From positions 1-46,676 of the forward strand of contig NZ_JAHDIG010000038.1 of the NCBI RefSeq assembly GCF_020630935.1: 46,676 bases of DNA. Direction: 5' to 3'. The translations under genes were made by a program, and so were the position numbers. Shown piece by piece: positions 8,600-17,453 of this stretch (positions within the stretch are counted from its first letter, which is position 1; each line of letters begins with the position of its first letter). Below the pieces are notes generated by a model. That model was given only the letters and a program-made list of their open reading frames with translations, had not been told where the DNA came from and did not search any database. This DNA is from Bernardetia sp. (GTDB lineage: Bacteria > Bacteroidota > Bacteroidia > Cytophagales > Bernardetiaceae).

Positions 8600-11500
8600 C
8601 TACTCCATCTCCTTCATAATTTTCAATCGGAAAAGCTCACGATTAGCTGGCTCTACTTCTTCCGAAGTTGGATAAACTACTTCACCTTTGTGTCCTTTCC
8701 ACGTATGTTTTACCCAACGTTTTGTATAGACAATCATTCTACGCATATCGTTTACCACAAGCAGAATAACAGGGAAAATCAGTAGGATTACGAACGTTCC
8801 AAATCCAATTCCATACGCTACTGAAACAGCCATAGGAATTAAGAATTGTGCTTGGAAACTCGTTTCCATAATCAGAGGAGCAAGTCCTGCCACAGTTGTA
8901 ACTGTTGTCAGCAAAATTGCTCTAAAACGAGAAATACCTGCATTATAAACAGCGTCTTTCATAGACATTCCCTCTTGAAGATTGGAATTGAATTTACTTA
9001 CCAAAACCACGGCATCGTTGATAATTACTCCAGAGAGTGCCAAAATTCCCCACAAACTAAGCAGTGAAACAGGCTTATCGGCAAAGAAGTGTCCAAAAAC
9101 AGCACAAAATAGCCCTAAAGGAATCAGTGACATTACTAAAAGTGACTGACTAAGCGAACGGAATGTAAGTGTAATTAGAAGGATAATCACAAAAAGCATA
9201 ATCGGCAGTGCAAATTTTAAGGATTCTTGTGACTGACTACTTCGCTGCTGCTGCCCTCCAAATTCATACGACAAACTTGGATATTTGCTCTTCAAATCTA
9301 TGAGTGTTGAATCTCTAAGGGTATTGATAATGTCCACAGGCGAACCGTTAGGGTCTTCTAACTCTGCCTCTACGGCAATTTCTCTTGAACCGTTGAAGTG
9401 TTTTATATCTACAATTCCTCTATCAATGGTATAAGTTGCCACTTCTGAAAGAGGGATTTCCTTACCATCTAAGGTTTTGATACGCATTGTTTCAAGCTGT
9501 CCTAAAGTTTCTCTGTTTTCTTCTGGATAACGCACCCAAACACGCACTTCGTCTGTTCCTTTTTGCAATCTCTGTACTTCTTCACCAAAGAAGCCTTGTC
9601 GGATTTGATTGGTAATATCAGCATGAGTAAGTCCTAAGAAATAAGCATTGGGTTTGAGTTCTAGTTGTAACTCTCTGCGTCCTACTCTTTTATTGTCTGT
9701 AACTTCTTTCAGACCAGCAAAATTTTCTAGCTCTCTTTTGAGTTCTTCGGTGGCTGCATCTAAAGCATCATTGTTTTTAGATAGCAGTCTAATTGAAATA
9801 GGCTTTCCAAAACGATTTCGTCCTGCCACAGTAAATAATTCTGCTTCAGGAATGTCTCCTATTTTTTTTCTAACACTATCAGCAATTTGATTACTGGTTA
9901 TTTCTCTATCATCCATATCTAATAAAGAAATTGAAACATGACCAGCGTGCGAACCGTTTTCACTTCCATCAGATGTTCTGCCTAGATTTCTGAAAGTATA
10001 ATTGATAAAGTTTTTTTCATCATTAAATTCCTTTTTAAGTTCGTCGTTTACCTCCCAAGCTGCTTTTTCGAAGCGTTCTAAATACGAAGTAACTTTTTCT
10101 TTTGGTGTTCCTGCTTTGAAGGCAATGCTGGCATCAAAACTATCAAAAGGGATATTTGGAAAAAATACAACTTTGATAAGCTGTCCATTGACCATTCCCA
10201 AAACAATCATCACAAAAACAACAGGTACAAAAACATACACATAACGAAAACGCAGAACATGAGCAAGTGCTGCTCCATAGATTTTATGACGTAGAAAATC
10301 AATGCCTTTGTTCAACCCTTCTCTCCATTTTCCTTCACTTTGCGTATCTGCCATATCTTTATGTGTAAGGTGAGATGGCAAGACAAAAAAGGCTTCAACA
10401 AGCGAAACAGCCAAACACAACACTACAATCAATCCCATTTCTTGAAGAAAATCAAAACCTTCAATTCCGATAGCAATAGGCATAAAGGCAACAATCGTTG
10501 TCAAGACTGATGTAAAAACAGAAGGCATTACTTCAAATGTTCCATCAACAGTAGCACGAAGAGGAGATTTTCCCATTTCAAAATGAGTAAAGATATTTTC
10601 TCCAATTACGATTCCATCATCTACCAAAATTCCGACTACGAGTATCATTCCGAAAAGTGAAATCATATTAATCGTAACTCCCATCAGTGTAGCAATAATA
10701 AACATTCCAGCAAAAGAAATTGGAATCCCTAAAGCTACCCAAAGCGAAAGACGAAGACTAAGAAAAAGCCCTAAACAAATCAAGACTAACACCAGTCCCA
10801 TAACTCCGTTATCGATAAGCATTTGAAGACGTTGAGAAAGCAAATCGAAGAAGTCAAAGGAAACGACCATCTCTACATCAGAATGTTTTTTATTAAACTC
10901 TTCTACATACTTATTAGCATAAATAGAAATTTCTTCTAAATCCTCTTCTTGCAACTTTGTAAGTTCTAAGGAAACAGCTTGTTTTCCATTTAGATAAAGT
11001 TCATTAGGTACATCTGCAAATTGTTCTTTTATGGTGGCAATATCTCTCAAGCGAAGGTCGCTACCATCGTCATTAGCACGCAAGACAATATTTCCAATTT
11101 TTTCAGCTATTTTTTCTTTGGCTCTTGAACGAATCAGAATTTCTTCTTCTTTAGATTTGATTGCTCCTGCCGAAATATCACGGTTATTGAGTCTAACTGC
11201 TGCTGCAATCTGTTCAAAACGAAGTCCGTAACGTAAAAGTGTTGCTTCAGGAACTTCGATAGAAATTTCTATATCTGGATAACCACTAATATTGAGTTGA
11301 GAAATTACGCCTGAAGCCAACATTTCATCCTCAATCTGTTCAGCATATTTTTTTAAGAGAAATAAATCTACATTTTTTCCTTCTTTAGCTCTCAAACCCA
11401 AATACATCGTTCGGCTTCGTGGCTTGACTTTAAACACTATTGGACGTTCAGCATTGGTAGGAAAAGAGTTGATTCTGTCCACAGAATTTTTTACTTCTGC

Positions 11501-11821
11501 TAAGGCTTCGTCTGCATCTACTCCACGCTCCAACTGCACGATAATACTGGCGTTGTTTTCAGACGAAGTGGAAGTAATTTCTTTAATTCCCTCAATTCCT
11601 TTCAAAGATTCTTCTACCTTTATGGTTATGCCTTCTTCCATTTCCTCTGGCGAAGCTCCTGGCATTACCACTCCTACAGAAATAGTAGTAGGGTCGGTTT
11701 CAGGAAAAAAGGAACGTTTCATTACCCAACCATAACATAATGCTCCAAAAATAACCATCGTAAAGATGATAGCATTTGCCCATATTGGATATTTTACAAA
11801 ATATTCGACAAGTTTTTTCAT
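8600..11821 (-). CDS. RND efflux permease (AcrB/HAE1-like)
   Basis: This 1073-residue inner-membrane proton-driven exporter has the usual length and twofold organisation of the AcrB superfamily. There is an N-terminal TM (KYPIWANAIIFTMVIFGALCYGW), a large periplasmic porter domain, a TM bundle with the proton-relay aspartates in VGILVDDGIVIGEN near residue 400, a second porter domain and a second TM bundle with SGVIINDAVVLVSKFN. The second-bundle motif (ND, no AcrB-type Lys) fits the broader HAE1/unknown-substrate branch, so I would not assign a drug or metal. It is encoded 81 bp after the periplasmic adaptor gene. No outer-membrane TolC-like factor is in the window, so it must be borrowed from elsewhere. 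Confidence 0.95.
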   Translation of the reverse strand: MKKLVEYFVKYPIWANAIIFTMVIFGALCYGWVMKRSFFPETDPTTISVGVVMPGASPEEMEEGITIKVEESLKGIEGIKEITSTSSENNASIIVQLERGVDADEALAEVKNSVDRINSFPTNAERPIVFKVKPRSRTMYLGLRAKEGKNVDLFLLKKYAEQIEDEMLASGVISQLNISGYPDIEISIEVPEATLLRYGLRFEQIAAAVRLNNRDISAGAIKSKEEEILIRSRAKEKIAEKIGNIVLRANDDGSDLRLRDIATIKEQFADVPNELYLNGKQAVSLELTKLQEEDLEEISIYANKYVEEFNKKHSDVEMVVSFDFFDLLSQRLQMLIDNGVMGLVLVLICLGLFLSLRLSLWVALGIPISFAGMFIIATLMGVTINMISLFGMILVVGILVDDGIVIGENIFTHFEMGKSPLRATVDGTFEVMPSVFTSVLTTIVAFMPIAIGIEGFDFLQEMGLIVVLCLAVSLVEAFFVLPSHLTHKDMADTQSEGKWREGLNKGIDFLRHKIYGAALAHVLRFRYVYVFVPVVFVMIVLGMVNGQLIKVVFFPNIPFDSFDASIAFKAGTPKEKVTSYLERFEKAAWEVNDELKKEFNDEKNFINYTFRNLGRTSDGSENGSHAGHVSISLLDMDDREITSNQIADSVRKKIGDIPEAELFTVAGRNRFGKPISIRLLSKNNDALDAATEELKRELENFAGLKEVTDNKRVGRRELQLELKPNAYFLGLTHADITNQIRQGFFGEEVQRLQKGTDEVRVWVRYPEENRETLGQLETMRIKTLDGKEIPLSEVATYTIDRGIVDIKHFNGSREIAVEAELEDPNGSPVDIINTLRDSTLIDLKSKYPSLSYEFGGQQQRSSQSQESLKFALPIMLFVIILLITLTFRSLSQSLLVMSLIPLGLFCAVFGHFFADKPVSLLSLWGILALSGVIINDAVVLVSKFNSNLQEGMSMKDAVYNAGISRFRAILLTTVTTVAGLAPLIMETSFQAQFLIPMAVSVAYGIGFGTFVILLIFPVILLVVNDMRRMIVYTKRWVKHTWKGHKGEVVYPTSEEVEPANRELFRLKIMKEME

Positions 11822-11836
11822 AATTTATTTTGTAGA

Positions 11837-11853
11837 ACAGACATCTTGTCTGT
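11837..11853. repeat. 7-bp inverted repeat between adaptor and permease genes
   Basis: ACAGACA and TGTCTGT are separated by TCT in the 81-bp gap between the two RND genes. There is no T-tract, so it is not a classic terminator. It could be a translational element or a degenerate copy of a dispersed repeat. Confidence 0.35.
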
Positions 11854-11902
11854 CAAGTAGTTAATATTTTTAAGAACAAAGAGGTGAGAAGTCTGTGCTA
11901 CA

Positions 11903-13078
11903 TTAATTGGCTGATAATGTTTTTTCTGCTTTTTCTGCTTTTTCTGCTTTGCTTTCTGAATTTAATACTTTCACTATCATTTCATTATAAGCATTTATCA
12001 AAGGCTCAATAACTACTTTTTCTCCTTCTTCAATTCCAGAAATAATGAGAGTTTCTTTGTTTGCCTTTTTTATTTGAACCTTTTTTAGACTCAAAACAGA
12101 ATCATTCTTGACAGTATAAACTTCATTTTCATTAAAAACAGCTCTTCTAGGCACTTCAATAGCATTCTGAATTGTTCCTCCTTGCATTTTGGCTTTCAAA
12201 TACATTCCTGCATAAATAGGGTTTTTGCCTTTTTGAATCTTGACATAAACATCTAAAGACTGTGTGGCTGGATTGACAATATCACCCACTCTTGCAATTC
12301 GTCCTGTCCATTGTTGAGTTTCATCTTCTGTACTTACTTCTACTTCTGTTCCTGTTTTTATCCATTGAATATCTCTTGTTTCGACAGGAACTTTAAGCTC
12401 TAACTGGCTATTCTGCACCAAACGCAACACCTTCCCATTCGGAGGAGCAACCGAACCATTTTGCAAGTACACCTCACTAATTGACCCAGAAAAAGGAGCG
12501 ATTACAACGTATTTGCTTAGTGTAGCTTCTTGTGCTTTTATGTTGTAGTAACTTGTCAAGATTCCTTTTGTAGCTAAAAATGTTTTTTCTTTTTCTGATT
12601 CGTAACTAGGAAGTTTTGGTAATGGTTTATCGACTTCCAAACTAGCAAAATAGCTCTTCCACATTTCATAACGATTAGGATAATCAATCTTCATATCTGG
12701 GAGAATCATCGCTACTTCTCTCATAAAATTACTTTTTTGTGATTGAAGTCCAAGTTCAAAAGGTTCTCTTCCGAGCGTAAACAAGACTTGTCCTCTTCTA
12801 ACCGACTGTCCCACTTGTAGATTGACACTCTCACGAATTTTCCCTGAAACTTCGGCTACGATATCAACAGGTTGTTCGGATTCTACTCTACCAAAAGTAA
12901 CAATTTCAGCTTGAATAATAGTAGGATTTGCCTCTTGGATTCGAACAGCTGTTTTTTGAGGTTTGGAAACTCTTTTTGGTGGGTCTTTTTGCATACTGGC
13001 AAACCACTGATTGAGTCCATAGCCAGCACCTAAAAGAATAATTGCAGCAACAACAGAAAGTAAAATTTTATTTTTCAT
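11903..13078 (-). CDS. RND efflux periplasmic adaptor (membrane fusion protein)
   Basis: This 391-residue HlyD/AcrA-type adaptor links the inner-membrane permease to an outer-membrane channel. An N-terminal membrane anchor (ILLSVVAAIILLGAGYGLNQWF) is followed by a lipoyl-like half motif (VSGKIRESVNLQVGQSVRRGQVLF), a short helical hairpin, the second lipoyl half (VVIAPFSGSISEVYLQNGSVAPPNGKVL) and the beta-barrel domain (VEVSTEDETQQWTGRIARVGD). The extreme C-terminus is a low-complexity KAEKAEKAEK tail encoded by three 9-bp direct repeats (11922-11948), probably slippage-prone. It is the first gene of the probable operon that continues into the permease and two secreted-protein genes. A TAACTTTG -7 element lies about 140 bp upstream. 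Confidence 0.93.
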   Translation of the reverse strand: MKNKILLSVVAAIILLGAGYGLNQWFASMQKDPPKRVSKPQKTAVRIQEANPTIIQAEIVTFGRVESEQPVDIVAEVSGKIRESVNLQVGQSVRRGQVLFTLGREPFELGLQSQKSNFMREVAMILPDMKIDYPNRYEMWKSYFASLEVDKPLPKLPSYESEKEKTFLATKGILTSYYNIKAQEATLSKYVVIAPFSGSISEVYLQNGSVAPPNGKVLRLVQNSQLELKVPVETRDIQWIKTGTEVEVSTEDETQQWTGRIARVGDIVNPATQSLDVYVKIQKGKNPIYAGMYLKAKMQGGTIQNAIEVPRRAVFNENEVYTVKNDSVLSLKKVQIKKANKETLIISGIEEGEKVVIEPLINAYNEMIVKVLNSESKAEKAEKAEKTLSAN

Positions 13079-13217
13079 AATGGAAGGTCAAAAAATAATT
13101 TTCTAGTAAAAAATCAGTATAAATAAGGAACTACTTGTTTTATAAACTCCTCATTTTCAATTTATAACTAATATCTATTCAATAAGCTATCAATAAAATA
13201 AGTAGTAGAAGTGTTTG

Positions 13218-13225
13218 CAAAGTTA
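13218..13225 (-). promoter_or_regulatory. Candidate -7 element for the efflux operon
   Basis: On the minus strand this reads TAACTTTG, an exact match to the Bacteroidota TAnnTTTG -7 consensus. It is about 140 bp upstream of the adaptor start, which would leave a leader of about 130 nt. No TTG is found at the expected -33 spacing, so confidence is moderate. Confidence 0.4.
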
Positions 13226-13351
13226 CGAGCTACATATTTATATTTTTGTATAATTAACACTCTTTATTGTAAAGGTTGTTAAGAAATGAAAAGGAAGTAT
13301 AAAGGGCAATGAATTCAATTGGTTTAGAGCATCATTTCAACAAGGCAAGAG

Positions 13352-13702
13352 TCATTGGGGCAATTCAAATATGCCCATACAGACATAAAAATTGTGGCAA
13401 GAATGCGCAAAGTATTCTTCTGATGTAGAAGCCTTATCGGCTAAAAAACATATTTAGCAACCACAATAGAAATTCACAAAAATATCACTTGCTTTCTGCT
13501 GAATTTTGTAATAACAGCCAGCTTCTCCATCTTTGGGTTCTATTCATTTTCATCCTCTTCACTTACAGGTTCTTCAAAATACAAAACATAAAAAATGAAA
13601 TAGGCTTCTCTTAAAGACAGTTCTTTGAAGGTAAAAGAGTCCGAACTACCAGATTCTTCGCATTTAGATTGATAGTATAAACAAAAGACGTTTTTTTCTC
13701 AT
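13352..13702 (-). pseudogene. Decayed small protein gene
   Basis: This lies in a 669-bp interval without an intact gene. On the minus strand, after an ATG at 13702 and a run of seven A, one frame reads CEESGSSDSFTFKELSLREA to EEPVSEEDENE-stop. The next frame then continues EPKDGEAGCYYKIQQKASDI, FVNFYCGC, stop, LADKASTSEEYFAHSCHNFY, to a stop at 13352. The amino-acid composition looks protein-like across both frames, which suggests one small cysteine-containing protein broken by at least two frameshifts and one stop. Homopolymer sequencing error could explain the first frameshift, but not the in-frame stop. No family is recognised. The rest of the interval (13079-13351) shows only the efflux promoter candidate. 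Confidence 0.4.
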
Positions 13703-13710
13703 AAAGAGTT

Positions 13711-13718
13711 TATTTTTG
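13711..13718 (+). promoter_or_regulatory. Candidate -7 element for the phosphoesterase gene
   Basis: TATTTTTG matches TAnnTTTG and lies 29 bp before the ATG at 13748. No TTG is seen at 17-21 bp upstream. Confidence 0.3.
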
Positions 13719-13747
13719 AGCCTCCAAACCATAAAATTTCTATAAAA

Positions 13748-14248
13748 ATGAAAATTGGAATTATCTCAGACACACATTCGTATTTAGACCCAAAAGTAAA
13801 AACTTACTTCAAAGATTGCGACCAACTTTGGCACGCTGGAGATATTGGAAGTGAAGAAGTAGCAGATGAGTTAGAAGATTTCAAACCTACTGTTTTTGTC
13901 TATGGAAATATTGACAATCAAAAAATGAGAGTTCGTTATCCTAAAAATCAGATTTTTGAGTGTGGAGGTTTGAAAGTCTTTATGACACATATTGGAGGTT
14001 ATCCACCCAATTACAAACCAGAAATTAAAAAGCAGTTAGATGAAATCAAACCAAATATTTTTGTCTGTGGACATTCACACATTTTGAAGATAATGCCAGA
14101 CCATAAGCGAAAACTGATTCATTTTAATTCTGGAGCAGCAGGAAAGCACGGTTTTCACCACATCAGAACGCTCATACGTTTAGAAATAAATAATGCTAAA
14201 ATCACAAATGTAGAAGTAATAGAATTAGGAAAAAGATCTACATTGTAG
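13748..14248 (+). CDS. YfcE/MJ0936-family metallophosphoesterase
   Basis: This 166-residue protein has the compact calcineurin-like fold of the YfcE family and the family's usual length. The metal ligands are in place: D8 and H10 in IISDTHSY, the HAGDIG motif near residue 30, GNID near 54, MTHIGGYPPNY near 80 and CGHSH near 112. Members hydrolyse phosphodiesters in vitro with a dinuclear metal centre; the physiological substrate is usually unknown. It is cytosolic, with no signal peptide. It stands alone between the decayed gene and a convergent secreted-protein gene. The start is supported because MKIGIISDTH is the standard N-terminus of the family. Confidence 0.92.
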   Translation: MKIGIISDTHSYLDPKVKTYFKDCDQLWHAGDIGSEEVADELEDFKPTVFVYGNIDNQKMRVRYPKNQIFECGGLKVFMTHIGGYPPNYKPEIKKQLDEIKPNIFVCGHSHILKIMPDHKRKLIHFNSGAAGKHGFHHIRTLIRLEINNAKITNVEVIELGKRSTL

Positions 14249-14277
14249 CACATACGTTAGTGCGTAAAAAGAACAAT

Positions 14278-14847
14278 CTACCTAGCTTTTCTCAAATCTA
14301 TCCAACCTCTTCTAACAAACTCTCTTGCAATTTCTTTAATAGAAAGAGGATTGGAAAGACATTTTGCATTTTTGTCCTGCTCTCCATTTCTGCTTACAAA
14401 ACAGACTTTTTTACACGAAAAACAAATTTTCAATACAGAAACAGCAACGCCATTTTTATAAAAAACTAAAATATCTCTATAAATCGCACCACAGCGACTA
14501 ACAGCATACTTCTCACAGCTATTTGATGGAAAAACTTTTATTAGCTCTTGAATATCAGAAGTTTCTGTTATGGTAGCTCGTTTTTCAAAATATTTTTTTA
14601 GTAAAGGTGTAGCATCTTGAAAGGGAAAATCATCATTTCTAAAATACACCTTCAAATTAGATGGTGTTATTTGAGTAGTGTCAATTTTTTCGGCTGCTTC
14701 TTTTGTAATAGCACCATAATACCACTCTACAGAATCTATTTCTTGCTTGGGAAAATAATCTTGATAGGAAAAGTTAGTTTGACTTTGAGCTATTAGAGGA
14801 AATAAAATAAATCCAAGATAAATAATAGTAGGTAGGACAGATTTCAT
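14278..14847 (-). CDS. Secreted protein of unknown function
   Basis: This 189-residue protein has a signal peptide (MKSVLPTIIYLGFILFPLIAQSQ). It has six cysteines, clustered in SNSCEKYAVSRCGAIYRDI, ICFSCKKVCFVS and NAKCLS, which suggests disulfides or a metal site in the C-terminal half. No family is recognised. It is monocistronic, has a TACCTTTG promoter element 35 bp upstream of the ATG, and is insulated from the upstream phosphohexomutase by a strong terminator at 14936-14976. Confidence 0.75.
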   Translation of the reverse strand: MKSVLPTIIYLGFILFPLIAQSQTNFSYQDYFPKQEIDSVEWYYGAITKEAAEKIDTTQITPSNLKVYFRNDDFPFQDATPLLKKYFEKRATITETSDIQELIKVFPSNSCEKYAVSRCGAIYRDILVFYKNGVAVSVLKICFSCKKVCFVSRNGEQDKNAKCLSNPLSIKEIAREFVRRGWIDLRKAR

Positions 14848-14881
14848 AATATATTTACTATGTATGTTTTTTTATCAAAAA

Positions 14882-14889
14882 CAAAGGTA
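14882..14889 (-). promoter_or_regulatory. Candidate -7 element for the 189-residue secreted protein gene
   Basis: The minus strand reads TACCTTTG, an exact TAnnTTTG match 34 bp before the ATG at 14847. No clear TTG -33 box is present. Confidence 0.4.
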
Positions 14890-14935
14890 ACCATATTTTT
14901 GAGAAAATCGTCTGTATGTTGTTAAGTTTTATCAA

Positions 14936-14976
14936 AAAAATCTTCTCTAAGTAAAAACTACCTAGAGAAGATTTTT
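14936..14976 (-). terminator. Strong intrinsic terminator after the phosphohexomutase gene
   Basis: A perfect 14-bp stem (AAAAATCTTCTCTA / TAGAGAAGATTTTT) with a 13-nt loop lies 21 bp after the stop codon. On the minus strand the 3' arm runs into T residues. A/T runs on both sides could let it act in both directions. Confidence 0.85.
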
Positions 14977-14997
14977 AAGCAAGGAAGAAAATAGAAA

Positions 14998-16746
14998 TTA
15001 TTTAACTCCCAAATCAGCAATTTGTGATTGAATTTTGTCTTGTAACGACTGTTTTACTTTGTCGTAATCTTCTTTGTTGTGGAGTTCATCTTTTACAGAA
15101 AAATAAAACTTAATTTTTGGTTCTGTTCCAGACGGGCGCATACTTATCTTGCTACCATCTTCTGTATAGAAAGCCAAAACGTTGGAAGTTGGCAAGTCTG
15201 TTTCCATTGCTTTATATGTTCCTGTCTGTACGTCTAAAACAGTTTGGTTTTGGTAATCATAGACTTTCAAAAGATTACTTCCTGCTAAGGTCTTTGGAGG
15301 ATTTTCTCTAAACGTTTTCATCATCTCTTGAATCTGCTGCGCTCCCTGCTGTCCTTTTTTGGTAATGGAAACTAATTCTTCTAAATAAAAGCCATATTCC
15401 TTATAAATCTCAATCAGCCACTCAAAAAGTGAGAAGCCTTGGTCTTTTGCATAAGCAGCCAAAAGTGCAATACTTGCACACGAAGCCACACCATCTTTAT
15501 CACGCACCTCATCACCAATCAAGTAACCATAACTTTCTTCTCCTCCCAAAATAAACTCTTCGTTAGAGTTTTCTTGTTTTTTCTTTTCTATCAGTGCTGC
15601 AATATGTTTGAAGCCTGTGAGCGTATCATAAATATTGACACCATACTTTTCTGCTATTTCTCTGATAAGTTCGGTCGTTACGATAGTTTTGATAACCATT
15701 TGATTTCCATCTAACTTATCAGCATTTTTCCACGCTTCTAAATTATAGGCTGCCAAAAGTGCAAAAGTCTGATTTCCATTCATCAAAACATACTCTCCTT
15801 CTGTATTCTTGACTGCAATTCCCACACGGTCAGCATCTGGGTCGGTAGCCATTACCACATCAGCATTCACTTCTTTTGCTTTTTTGAGAGCTAATGTCAT
15901 CGCTTCGGCTTCCTCTGGATTGGGATAAACAACTGTTGGAAAGTTTCCGTCTGAAGCATTCTGTTCTTCTACAGTATGAACATTAGTAAAGCCTAATTCT
16001 TTCAAAACCTTTGGCACAAGCGTAATTCCTGTTCCATGAATCGGTGTATAGACGATAGAAAGGTCGCTTTGTCTTTTGATGACTTCTTTTGTTTTCTCAT
16101 CTGCTAACGAATTTATAAGTTGTGCAACGTAAGGCGTATCTACCTCCTTGTCTATTTTTTGAATAAGGTCAGTATTTGCTTCAAAATTTATTTCTTCTAT
16201 ATTTTTTATCGCCTGTACTTCTTCGATAATATTTTTATCGTGAGGCGCAACTACCTGTCCCCCATCTTCCCAGTAGGCTTTATAACCATTGTATTCCTTC
16301 GGATTATGTGAAGCTGTCAAGACCACACCACTTTGGCAACCCAAATGACGAATAGCAAAAGAAAGTTCTGGTGTAGGACGAAGTTCTGTAAATAAAAATA
16401 CTTTTATTCCGTTGGCTGAAAAAATATCAGCTACAATCTGTGCAAATTCTGGCGAGTTGTTACGACTATCGTAGGCAATGGCTACTTTTATTTCCTTTTT
16501 ATTTGGAAATGACTTTTTTAGGTAATTGGCAAGTCCTTGAGTGGCTGCACCGACTGTATAACGATTCATTCGGTTTGTGCCTACTCCCATAAGTCCACGC
16601 AGCCCACCTGTGCCAAACTCTAAATCTTTATAAAAAGCATCTGCAAGGTCAGTTTCTGAGAGCTTTTTGATAGCTTCTTTTGTTTCGTTGTCGTAGTTTC
16701 CTTCTAGCCAATGATTGACTTTTTCTTGGATTGTTGTTTCTAACAT
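14998..16746 (-). CDS. Phospho-sugar mutase (phosphoglucomutase/phosphomannomutase)
   Basis: This 582-residue alpha-D-phosphohexomutase interconverts hexose 1- and 6-phosphates for glycogen/cell-wall precursor metabolism. The phosphoserine loop is VVLTASHNPKEYNGYK (Ser near 146), the metal loop is ATDPDADRVGIA (near 300), the sugar-specificity loop is GGEESYGYLIGD and the phosphate-binding loop is MRPSGTEPKIKFY. The length of about 580 fits the long bacterial PgcA/PGM2-like branch rather than AlgC-type enzymes. The GEESYG signature suggests use of both gluco and other sugars, and I would not choose between glucose and mannose. It is monocistronic, with a TACTTTTG promoter element 31 bp upstream and a strong terminator. 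Confidence 0.95.
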   Translation of the reverse strand: MLETTIQEKVNHWLEGNYDNETKEAIKKLSETDLADAFYKDLEFGTGGLRGLMGVGTNRMNRYTVGAATQGLANYLKKSFPNKKEIKVAIAYDSRNNSPEFAQIVADIFSANGIKVFLFTELRPTPELSFAIRHLGCQSGVVLTASHNPKEYNGYKAYWEDGGQVVAPHDKNIIEEVQAIKNIEEINFEANTDLIQKIDKEVDTPYVAQLINSLADEKTKEVIKRQSDLSIVYTPIHGTGITLVPKVLKELGFTNVHTVEEQNASDGNFPTVVYPNPEEAEAMTLALKKAKEVNADVVMATDPDADRVGIAVKNTEGEYVLMNGNQTFALLAAYNLEAWKNADKLDGNQMVIKTIVTTELIREIAEKYGVNIYDTLTGFKHIAALIEKKKQENSNEEFILGGEESYGYLIGDEVRDKDGVASCASIALLAAYAKDQGFSLFEWLIEIYKEYGFYLEELVSITKKGQQGAQQIQEMMKTFRENPPKTLAGSNLLKVYDYQNQTVLDVQTGTYKAMETDLPTSNVLAFYTEDGSKISMRPSGTEPKIKFYFSVKDELHNKEDYDKVKQSLQDKIQSQIADLGVK

Positions 16747-16777
16747 ATTTATTCTGTGTATTTTAGATTTAATGTTT

Positions 16778-16785
16778 CAAAAGTA
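16778..16785 (-). promoter_or_regulatory. Candidate -7 element for the phosphohexomutase gene
   Basis: The minus strand reads TACTTTTG, matching TAnnTTTG, 31 bp before the start codon at 16746. No TTG is at the canonical distance. Confidence 0.4.
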
Positions 16786-16916
16786 CAGAAACAAATTTTG
16801 ATTTGAAGAATGATTGTATTTTTATCGAAAAAAACTAACTTATTTGTATCTATTAGATTATTAACTTTACGACTTCACTTATTCGTAATTTTTAATTCTC
16901 AATTTCTAACTAAATT

Positions 16917-17441
16917 ATGAAATCTATATTTTTTACGCTTTCTATTTTTTGTCTTTTCCTTTCCAGTTGTGTTTCCTTTACTTCTTATGATGACTTGGAG
17001 CGTTTGAAATACGCTGATTTGGAAGGTTATCAGTATCAAGATAAAGACTATCAACCTCAAAACGATACTACTCGTTTTATGTACTTTACCAAAAAAGAAG
17101 ATTTTGAAAAAGCATTTGGCAACATAAAACATGATATTAATTTTGCAGAGCAAGTTGTAGTGGCTGTTGTCAAATATGAAAAAAAGCCTACAAAAATTAT
17201 TACCAACCATATTACATATTCTCAAAAAGAAATTATTTGGCTTTATGAAGATGATTATTTGGCTACTGTACAGTCAGCATCGCCTTTTGTAGGAATAACC
17301 TTGATTGACAAGCAAGATTTTGACCAAGTCGTTTTTGTGGAAAATGGAAAAACAGTGTATGTCATCACTACACCAGAGGCACAAGAACGACAAAAGAAAA
17401 AACTAGCTGAAACCTTTAATAGAAAGGAAACAGAAAAGTAG
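16917..17441 (+). CDS. Lipoprotein of unknown function
   Basis: This 174-residue protein has a lipoprotein signal ending in LFLSSC (Cys18), so it is anchored in the outer or inner membrane facing the periplasm. The mature domain is a mix of short strands and helices with no motif I recognise. It ends in a charged helix rich in Lys, Glu and Gln. It lies 12 bp upstream of nuoM and is probably co-transcribed with it, but nothing in the sequence shows a role in complex I. The start is clear from the signal peptide. Confidence 0.8.
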   Translation: MKSIFFTLSIFCLFLSSCVSFTSYDDLERLKYADLEGYQYQDKDYQPQNDTTRFMYFTKKEDFEKAFGNIKHDINFAEQVVVAVVKYEKKPTKIITNHITYSQKEIIWLYEDDYLATVQSASPFVGITLIDKQDFDQVVFVENGKTVYVITTPEAQERQKKKLAETFNRKETEK

Positions 17442-17453
17442 TAAATTTGCTGA

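Noticed and set aside
11922-11948. Three 9-bp direct repeats as a regulatory or mobile repeat
   Set aside because: They are in frame and encode the KAEKAEKAEK tail of the adaptor; a coding slippage repeat.
14249-14270. GCAC/GTGC dyad after the phosphoesterase gene as terminator
   Set aside because: The 4-bp stem is too short and lacks a T-tract.
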